A stretch of 64,000 nucleotides of DNA from Diphasiastrum complanatum (taxonomy: Eukaryota; Streptophyta; Lycopodiopsida; Lycopodiales; Lycopodiaceae), in assembly GCA_029204225.1 (NCBI GenBank), contig CM055100.1, positions 61,873,472-61,937,471 on the forward strand. The letters are read 5' to 3'. Position numbers and translations under genes: made by a program. Shown piece after piece: positions 50,101-60,300 of this stretch (position 1 is its first letter; each line of letters begins with the position of its first letter). Below the pieces are notes generated by a model. That model was not told the origin of the DNA. It saw nothing but the letters and a program-made list of their open reading frames with translations, and searched no databases.

Positions 50101-53100
50101 AATGGTCCTCCCATAGAATTAATGAACCATGTACGGTTCACCACGGTTCTGAGAACCGTATAGTGAACCGTACGGTTCTTAGGAAATTTAACCTGGAACC
50201 GTGGTGAACCGTACAGATAATTAATTAATTTTTTCCCACCCTTAAAAGTAGCCCAAAAAAATGCTGACAAAACGAGCATGACAAAATCTACAGGTACATC
50301 CACGTGTCCCAGACTGAATGTCAGACCTAACGAACTCGGGGTCTTGGTCTACCTCACCCCATAGCTCAGGCATATCTCCAGCAAGCATGGTGTGAGACAG
50401 TATAGGAAACAGGAAGTACGGAAGTGAAGTACGGAAGAAGTGGAAAAAAAAACAAATGAGTTACCGTTCAGAGGAAACCGATCCTAGATAAGTGGATATG
50501 CGCTCCCACGCAATGCAATGAACCTAGGAACGCCAACCCTGAACCCTATCAAGCTAAACCCCTAAACCTCCAGACAAGGCCCTCCATAATGCAAAAAACC
50601 TGTTTTTTTGCTCCAAAAATTAACCTAAACCCTAAACCCTGACATTCTCTCTCTAGATAGGCTGGTACAGTCTCTCTCTAGACTGTCCCAAACTCTCTCT
50701 ATGATCCGAAATCTCTAGACCCTAAAATAAGACCTATTTGCATGAGGGAATGTCAAAAACCTGATTTTTGACCAAAAAAAGCACACCTACAACTAAACCC
50801 TAATTTTCTCTCTCTACAGAGGCCGCTACAGTCTCTCTCTACCCTGCCCTCTTCTCTCTCATCAATCTGGGCAGACCTCTCTCTCGAACCAAAGCGCCCT
50901 CTCTCTCAATCTCTACCACAACAAATGTGAAATGAGGGACAAAAAACGAGCATTGAGGGGTTTTGGGGGGGAAATAAATAAATTAATCAATTAATTAACT
51001 ATTTAGATCTTAGTTGCCCGTTCTGGAACGGGACGCGTTCTGTTCCGGAACGGGACCCTCAAAAAAAAAATACGTTTTTTTACGAATTTAAAAAAAACCA
51101 TATCCTGAGCTCTCAACCTTAGAATTCAGAATGATCTAAACCATATGAAGAATCTGCCTCATTCTCTACCTGAGTAAATGTCGCTTTGAGTCAGATTAAT
51201 TTGGTTCTAGTTTAACTATCTACCAATGGAAGAATTATCTCTATTTCTACATGTGTCTGATCAGTAGCTCTATTTCTATAGAGGGATTGTGTCTTAATAA
51301 TAGACCACAAGTAATTCCAATTTCTATTTAGAATGATTCTTGCCTGATCCATTCAGTAGCTCTAAACCTTAGTTTAGAGTGATCCAAATCTTGCCTGAAA
51401 CTATAATAATCATAATAGCTCTGAACCTTAGTTTAGAATGATCCTCTGAACACAGTCCATGACTAAATGTATATAAATACATCATCCTGTAAATAGATAT
51501 CTCTGACAATGCACTCAACCCTCTATCTCACATAGATTAAAAAGTTGAACAATCAATCCTAAGAACTATAGTGTTCTTTCGCACCTAATCAAAACTAGTC
51601 TCCAACTCTATCAGTATAGGTCACTCATGATTTGCCATAGATTGGATCCAAATAGATATTAGTTTTAGTTTGATAGATCTTTGATAGATATTAGTTTTGC
51701 AGAAGTCATGGGCCAGCAGGGTCATATATCCGCCATAGTTTTAGTTTGCAGGGTCCATGGCAGATATTATCTATTATCTATTTGGACTGCTGGTAGATCT
51801 TTGATAGATATTACTTTTGCAGAAGTCGTGGGCCAGCAGGGTCAGATATCAAATTTTTTATAATTACATTAACTCGTTCCGACCCCATACGTTCCGGAAT
51901 GTACGGAACGGAACGTTCCGACCCAAAAGGATCGGAACGGGCTTCTAAGATTTAGATGAACCGTACCACGGTTCAAGGAACCGTGGTACGGTTCCTTCCA
52001 CGGTTCCCAGGACCCATGGTTCTGGGAACCATGGGTCCTCCCCAGAAAAAACTAAACTCCCTAAGCAAATCTGCTGTTTTTTGGCGTGTTTTTGGCCTTT
52101 TTATTGGCATTTTTTGGGCTATTTTTGGGGGTGGGAAACTAATGATTAATTGTACGTACTACGGTTCACCACAGTTCCCCCCAAAAAATTTTTGAACCGT
52201 ACGGTTCTGAGAACCGTGGTGAACCGTCCACGGTTCATAAATTCTATGAACTTATGCTATATATTTTAGAGCATAATCTGAACCAGTGTTGCAAAATGCA
52301 GCGGATTGCGTTCCAATGCAACAAGCGATCCGGAACGAGCGTTCAGGATCGTCAGCGTTCCGGACAGTGGAACACTGGCCGGATCGCTTTTTTTTTTTCT
52401 TTTTCTGCATAGAAGTTGAAAAAATATCTTTAAAAAACATTAATAGGAGCAGAAAAAAATTTACATTTTATCTAAACAATTTCGGACACCAATTAATCTG
52501 TTTTTTTGGGAAAAAGAATCAAAAAATAAAAATTAGTGCACGTTCCGGGAAACCCTAATGGGATTTCCCGGATCGTGTTCCACAGTGGAATATGCAACTT
52601 TGATCTGAACCATAATAACATATACATTATACCTAAAGCATATAACACCTAAACCATTAGACAATAGTATAACAGACTGAATGCCTCGTTATTTCAGTGT
52701 TGGCTCAGATGACGCTACAAAAATATCCACAATTGGCTTTGTTAAAGATATGAGGCATTCAAACAATAAAAGGTGTAAAAATAGCTTGCATGATCTGCTA
52801 CAAAGATGCCAACAATTAGCTTCAAAATTCAAAAACTGAAGCATCTAAGGCATAGTTTGCATGCTTAGCAGGTACCTGGCAATGTGGGGAATTGAACTGC
52901 AATGAGGCTGCCCGGAGCTGCAAAGTTATCACAGCTGGATCACTCTGTGTAGGACCATATTCATCCAACACCTGCACTTCCCAATTCATGACATGAACAA
53001 CCCAAGAACTGGTATTCTCATCCAAGAAAATCTAGCATTGTGTAAACTGCTGCTGCTGAAAAAAGAATGTTTAATTACTCATTATAAATGACGAAAATGC

Positions 53101-56100
53101 AAAATGATGTCCAAACTCTGAGGTGAATATCTGTACTATAGGAGCACTTCACCTTTTGATGCCCAGTATATTAATGATGTCTCCCATAGCATGAACACAC
53201 TTGAAACATACTCCTAGTCTTATGTCCTTTTGGGTATTCACAAAAAATTAATAAATTTCTCTTCCTCAGCACCCATATTCTTCTCTTCTCATTTTTGAAA
53301 CCAGGAACCTCAGCCTTCCATCACTGCCAGCGTTCTTTTCTCTTCTTTTTTCTTTTTTGGAACCAAGAAATACCTCGGTTTCCTTTTTCAAGTACCTCAC
53401 CATATAACATTACCTATATTATTGTTCCAGAAACGATATTATTTCCGTGTAAGTATCAACTCCTTTCCGTTGCCCGTGACTTTGCTGTCCATTACTTTTG
53501 TTAGAAGAGAAAGAATACAATACTTTATCTAATAACTAAATGATAGCCCTATATTTGCTATTTGGAGGCCCTTGGTGGGACCTTCTAGACATTAGGGCAA
53601 ATTCGGGTACTTGGGTCCCATAAGGACATGCCCCTAAATGTAATTGGTTCAATACCTGAAGGCATGTTAATTATGGCAACTAGTTAAATAAGGTTAGGGC
53701 AGGACGAGTCCATAAGACTCCCCAAGTTTGAAAACATTGCCCTGAATGTTGGGATCCTCAAAAAAAAAATACTTAACCCTAAAAGTAGAAGAAAAGCCCC
53801 AAACAATAGCTTTGGTAATAGTCAATTGTAAACGGATGTGAAAATAAAACTATCAAGAAATGCATGCACCAATGAAGATATTGAAGGAGAGGACATAAGT
53901 CATCACAAGAAGTATTCCAAAAGCAACACAAAATCCAGTAAGCACAATACATTAACTGTAAAAATGGCCTTTAATGGTGGAATATAAAACTGAAACCAAA
54001 TAAATGTATCTCCAAAGTAGCTACTAAAATGGAGATCAGGAAACTACGGAAAACAATAAGCCGATGTAGATGCATAAAGGAGTCCATGAAGAGATGAGAT
54101 CGGTTGGTGTGGCATGTCTACACAAAGACTTTCTATGCCTTGTTCTCACAATGGTTAGACATTATAAAGTCCCTCGCCAAGGATACAATAGCCAAGCAAG
54201 CCGCAACAAAGCAACACAAGGGAATCGGATGGTGAACAAACCAACCCAACCAAACCTAGATCGAACGGATCTAGCACCCAAGCTATGGATCAATCACTCA
54301 CAAGGGATAGAGGAATCATACCAATAGCATGTAGCTACTAACATCACTATCAAGCATACACTAGTGAGAGCCCAATGGGTATACTTATACCCTCCAAGGC
54401 CCATGCACCACTAGTAGTGCATTGTGACACCTCACTGGACACATTTGGAACCTAACTGGGGCACGTCATCCAATTCCCCTATGAGTCACTGATAGACCCA
54501 TAAAAGTCCGCCATCTTGAGTTTAGGCCTCCAACCATTAATTATGACCATATACACATGAGGGCCCCAAACTTCTCATAATCATAATTAAAGTACGGGTC
54601 GAGGTAGGCCTACTGACGTCCTAATGGGATAATAATCCAAGATCAGTCGTGGGCATGACATTCTTCCCCCCTTATTCAAGTTCCGACCTTAGAATAAAGT
54701 TAGGGAAGTTCCTTTTCAGGCTGCCTTCCCGTTTCCAAGAATCATCATCATTTGTATGACCCTTCCATCGAACCAGATGCTCGATAACTATACGATTCCT
54801 CAATCGTTTAGTTTTGGTATCCAAGACCTTTCGGGTTCGAGTCGAGCCACACCCAAAGATTCATCCATCAAGTTCAATTGATCTCCAAAAACAAGATGTT
54901 CCCCTTCACATAGGCTTTTCTCAAGTCAATTTACGTGAAAAACCGGGTTGACAGGTGAACTTCGGATCGCAATCGCTCACAATGTCACTTAGTAATATGT
55001 AAATCCTAAATAGACGCTCAACAAAATATCTGAGCTAAATCAAAAGCTTTCGCATTGGTCTTTACCGGAATAAACGTAGCCAATTTGGTAAGACGGTCGA
55101 CAACTACCCAAATTGCCACATTCCGTTTACTTGTCCAAAGTAACCCATCCACAAAGTCTCCTCATAATGATCAAGTATTAGCTAGGATTTGAATTATATT
55201 TCGTCAATCATAACTCATTAGATCTTTTATTCCATAGTTGATAATCAGAGAATGAGAATATTATTTTCTTAGAAGACACACGAGTTGCTCTAAAAAGTCC
55301 TTTCCACAAGGAAAGATTCGGACTTAATCACTCACCTTACGAGGTCTATATAAGAATTGTAATCCACAAAATTTCCTTACTCTAGACATGGCACAAAGTG
55401 TCATTCCAAAGTTAGGGTCCAATCTAGAATGCGTCTAGATTCTAATACTCCTAAGTTTTAATCTAGAATAACTTATGATTCACCGAAACTTTTTTATGAG
55501 AAGTCCTAACTTTTAGCTTACACCAACTATCCAACTCCATCTGAGTTTCCGGGATAGCATTCCATCTTCTTCCAATCAAAAAAAGATTAAAGCCAAAAGG
55601 TCCTGTGTATCCTATGCACAAAACCCTTTAAATGAATCCAAAAATGACTCATAAAAATTGGAACTTATCAGCACTACAAAAAAACTATAGTATCACTGAG
55701 TGTTATACTCTGTGATTTAAACCAACTCACTCAGAAGTAACACTCCTGACCCGATTAGTTGTTCCTAATTTAGAAATATTTGAATGTTTCAGTGTGGATC
55801 CCAATTTAAACACCACATTCATTCTAGGTCAATAAGTAATTCTCATCGATAAATCATTATTAACCTACGAGTAATTGTTTTCAAACAATTCTCATCAATA
55901 TGCCTACGTTTTACCGACTAGTTCATGCATGCATATAAACTCAGTCCAAGGAACTCATTGTAGATCCACAGGATTAAGAACTTGCGCAAAAAACTAATGA
56001 TCTCAGAATGATTCAACACATAGCATATCTCTACAGATTTCACACAATCTGTAAACAACATTTTTTTTTTTAACTGAGAATCCTGTAACCCAGTAAACTC

Positions 56101-57273
56101 TTAAGAGAGAATATTACTCAAAAAGTGCTATTCCATAACCAATATCTCAAATCGGAGATTTTTTCAAAAGAAAATATTGTTAGAGTGAATTTCATTCCTT
56201 GCATCAATTCACAGATCCTAGTTCTTACTAAGATCAAGTTGATCACAACCTACAAGGAACTAGTTTCAACAAACGACTTCTTGTAATAGAAATCTCTAGT
56301 TCTGATACAAATCGATCGGATTTGTAATCAGTAACTTTTCTACCACAAGAATGTTTTCTAATTTTCCTTATCTTACATCTTCTAACTAGATATCACCATA
56401 ACCTTTAGAAGATTCCAAAATATCCTATCAATCCTAATTCTCAAAACAAGTCCTTCTTCTATACATATTACAGATTCCTCTTGGAATCAATGTTATAGAT
56501 ATTTCTCAAAGATAACATTCTATCACCTACTTCTGCCCCTTTTAATAGGAAACTACACGAGTTTCCAAGAGGTGCATATGGCCTAGGAGAGGTTTTAAAG
56601 AAGAACTTCGAAAAATCTTGAAAAAGTAAAAAATATGTGTTGCAACAACGTATCTTAACACAGTTAATTTTCCAACACATTCACTTGAATGGCTTTATCC
56701 GTATAGTCAAAAAAGAATTTATTTATTACCATTATCACATGAAATTGGGTTAATTCATGTTAAGAAATTCACTAATATATTCTCAGAATAAAGAAATACC
56801 CTTCAGGGTTTCCGATTTTGTATATTTGAGATATCCATTAGGGGTCATGATCAATACCTCAAATTTTCGACAAAATACCCTCTTGTGACCAATAGTATCT
56901 AGCATCATTCAATAATGTAAAGTCTTGTCCAATTACAGGAACACCAAACTACGTTAGCTAGTTCGATTAAGTTAAGATATAAAAACGGCAAAGTAATAGA
57001 AAAATTCGGCAAAGAGCCTTCAAAAAAGGTGCAAAAACCAAACCCATTTGAAATGCCAGTATAGACCTAGACAACTGCCTTTAAAAAACCGAAGCCCAAC
57101 ATCAATAGAAAACTCGTTAGAGTAACTTTAGGAAAAATAAAAAGCAAAATCCACATAGGCTAACCCCCCCGAGTTCCCTCCTTAACAACAGGGCCTTCCC
57201 AAGCCCCTCCCATTCACGTACTTTCTTGGCCCACTCCAGCAAGCAGCAAAATGGTGAAGGGGAGGAACCGGCT

Positions 57274-57340
<67 letters not shown>

Positions 57341-60300
57341 TTATTAATGTCCATGGGATATAGGACTGAAAAAAGGTACATGTCAAGTATGCCCGGTGGG
57401 AGCATGAAAGCTCTACCACCTAAAAGAAACAAGATTACAGTTTAAACAGGAAATAGTGCTAGGCACAAGGAGAGTCAATCATCATATAGATGTCCCTCCG
57501 CCTGTGAAAAAATGATGTAAAGTATGTTGTGGCACTGTCTCTGAGCGAACTACGTCTCTCTGTCGCCGAGTGGATGGTCGATGGCGTCTATGCTATCGTG
57601 AAGCTGTAGGCTATGGCCGGCGGGCTGGCTGTCTCTCTGGTCGCCGACACTGTCTCTGTTGTCTATGTATGGTGGCACTTGGAATCTCAGCCTCTCCATC
57701 AGAATCACTACTCTCCTGCCTCTGTCTCCGGCGGCATAGACACTCCTGTATGCTCAGCTGTATCAAGGGGGAGGTGTCAGCGTCAAGTCTCGCCATACGC
57801 AGGTCTGTCATCTCCTGGATCATCAACGCAACACATCTGGGGTCCTCATACGATATCAAGGTAAAGAGTGCGAATGGATGATCCCGAAACAAGCAGTAGT
57901 ATCTCCCTCGAATCTCATAGTAGGCTGGGCATCTGAAGAGAAAATGAAACTCATCCTCTATATCATGTAGATCACACATACTACAAATCCGAGCATCTCT
58001 CGGGATGCCACTGTATCTGCCAGTCGCTCCTCCCATAGAAGCACCTGTCGCATCATGAAGGATCTGGAGGTGTTAAATACCGTAACTTTGGTTTTGGCCA
58101 CATTCACTGATAATCCCCACTGAGTACAAAAAGAGTGAAGCGCGTCAAGATGCCGCTGCAGACCTTCTCTCATCCTCGAAAGCAAAACCACATCATCAAC
58201 ATATAATAGGACTGACTGAAGAATAGAACAATAAACCTTGGCAAAGAGGTAGCTGATCATGATGGTACGATAGTTGTCGGCTTTCATGGGATCACCGCCC
58301 TTATGGATCGGATGGATAAGGTTTGTGGACCAAGGGGAGGGGAAACCAGATGTGATAGCGCGGTTAAAGAGGAAAGAGAGGAAGGGTGAGAGAATGTCAG
58401 CAACCTGCTTCAAAGTTTCAGCTTCTAGATCATCAATATCTTTGGACTTATGTAGGTTTAATCAGTCAATGGCCTCTTCTAATATGGCTGGGGAGAATAT
58501 ATCAGAAGTACGCATGTAGGGGTGTGTGGGAAGTGGAGGAGAGTCAGGTACAGTGTACAACGATGTGGCATAGGTTACCCATGTGCTAAGATCTGTGATC
58601 TGGGGTGGAGGTGCTCATGAAAGGAATTTTTGCCAAAATGATCGCGACGAGGAGCTAAAGAGAAGGTCCATCATCTTCTTCCCCTGGCTGATTTCGTAAG
58701 TAATTTTCTTTTTTCGGGTGGTTCTACGATATACACGGGATAAGTCCTTTACCATATGGGGAAGGTGGCAGCGTGCATAAATCAAGTCCAGATGAAGTTG
58801 GTTACATTCGTGGTCATACAGAGACTGGTCCGTCAAAGTATCAGCGTAGGGGAAATGAGTCAGGAGGTCAGATAAGGCTTCCCTGTACATAGGGGTGTTT
58901 TGAGGATTATAGCGGTATACGGTCTTGTCACCAGGAGTTAGTGTACGAGTACATGGGGTGTGAAGAAGGCCAATAGAGAGAGAGAGGTATGAGTGGTCAG
59001 ACAGGGTGGTACGCTGAACCAGGGAAGATGAAATGTAGGGGAGAAGAGATGGCAATCCCATGAAATAGTCAACAACACTACTCCCTCTGTTGTGTGGAAA
59101 ACAAGTAAAGTCACCTGAATCAGGCCACTACAGTAAGCCATTATAAATGGCCAATCCATGAGCCTCGCCCAACTGAAGCATCTGCTCTCCATATGCAATA
59201 ACTGGACCCTCTGCATCTGCTGATCGTCGCCGGAGGCCAAGATCATCCCAGTCTAAAGCATGTATCCGTTGTGGATCACCCTCTGCTCTATGGAACTCTG
59301 TCTGCCTAGATCTAGTCCTGGCATTAAAGTCGCAAGCTAAAAGAACATAACCCCGCTCCTCGTATCTGATGATGTATGAAGAGATATCCATGTAAGGTGA
59401 CTCCTCATCTGATGTGAAAATTGATGTGTCCGGTGGAAAATAACAAATGGCCAGAAAGAGGTCACTGTTCAGTCCCATCAAAGTCCGGTCCACCCGAATC
59501 CAAATATAGCGAGCTCGCTCATTTGTATGCACCAAGTCGACCCAAGGCCGAATGAAGTCGCGGACTAAGCAGGCCACCCCACTAGAACCCCGATCCATTA
59601 ATGCTCTCGTCGACTGGTTGACAGTGAAGGAGCTGTAGCGCTAGGGGACAGCGAAGTTGCAGCGCTGGTGGAGTTGGATGCAGCGCTCGTGGACCCTGGG
59701 TCTTCATCGATGCTGGAGACCCGCGATGAGGACCGTGAAGGAGGCACCTGGCCATCCAGCGATGGAGATGAAGGATGGGCCAATGGAGAAGAAGCCTAGC
59801 CATGAGTAGAAGTCTGTGAGGGGGGGGAGCGTGGGCTCCCCTTACCTTTCCTGGCCATAGACAAGGGAAGCGAGGCCCTACAGTAGCGCCATCTCCATCG
59901 TTGGATGGCGCTACTGTAGGGCCTAAAGAAAGAAAGAAAGCTTTATTAACGTCTCTTTCATGCCAAAAGGCGTATAAGACGAACAAGAACATCAGATAGG
60001 ATGGCACCAAGACGGAGCAATGGTGTCAAACAACAAACTAAAACCAAACTAACTAAGAAGAGAATAATGTCCAAGATTATATATGGTACGAAGACCATTT
60101 ACAGATTCAACTGGCATTTCTTCAATGCTCTAACTCTCAACCTAACTCTGAACAATCTCAGATATCTCATCAATAGCAACAGGTTTAATATCTACAAATC
60201 GAATGATACCATCCCTGTAGATCATCCGCTTTCCATTCGTTAGAGCCACTTGTTTTGCCTTTTTCCGTTCTTGAACCTGAATGAAAGTAAGGTCTTCATC

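Larger units (their letters stand above)
48950..51000. repeat. Long inverted repeat: arms about 48950-49385 and 50575-51000
   Basis: The arms are reverse complements over about 430 bp, with matches such as CATTATGGAGGGCC versus GGCCCTCCATAATG and GTACCAGCCTATCTAGAGAG versus its reverse complement near 50660. They are the same end of two copies of one element in opposite orientations. They continue outward as 48868-48950 and 51958-52033 once the inserted MITE is removed. Confidence 0.9.
50112..52033 (-). mobile_element. Inner hAT-like element, inverted relative to the outer one, with perfect 8-bp target duplication
   Basis: Flanked by GGTCCTCC on both sides (50104-50111 and 52034-52041). The left end CATAGAATTAATGAACC matches the reversed right end of the outer element; the right end, reversed (CATGGTTCCCAGAACC), matches the outer left end. 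This is therefore a family member inserted backwards into another member. Without the 941-bp MITE and its duplication it is about 970 bp. Confidence 0.82.
48859..52252 (+). mobile_element. Outer hAT-like element (interrupted by an inverted copy of its own family)
   Basis: The left end reads CATAGAACCCACGGTTCCC and the right end, reversed, CATAGAATTTATGAACC. Both ends carry palindromic arrays of GGAACCGT/ACGGTTC. The flank TTATGCT is seen on both sides (48852-48858 and about 52253-52259), an imperfect, probably eroded target duplication. Removing the inner element leaves 48859-50111 plus 52042-52252, about 1.46 kb. It retains a transposase-tail-like frame (49400-49870) but no catalytic region. 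It lies in the IFT46 intron between exons B and C. Confidence 0.7.

Noticed and set aside
53885-54330. 85-codon frame 54070-54327 as a gene
   Set aside because: It lies in retroelement leader/LTR-like sequence related to 16.0 kb. No protein family recognised.
55672-55691. CACTACAAAAAAA terminus-like motif
   Set aside because: No matching opposite terminus in the window. Too short to call an element.
59582-60010. 142-codon frame spanning the LINE junction
   Set aside because: It crosses the 3' tail of one LINE, the hairpin and the serine-rich start of another in a different frame; it is a fortuitous fusion.
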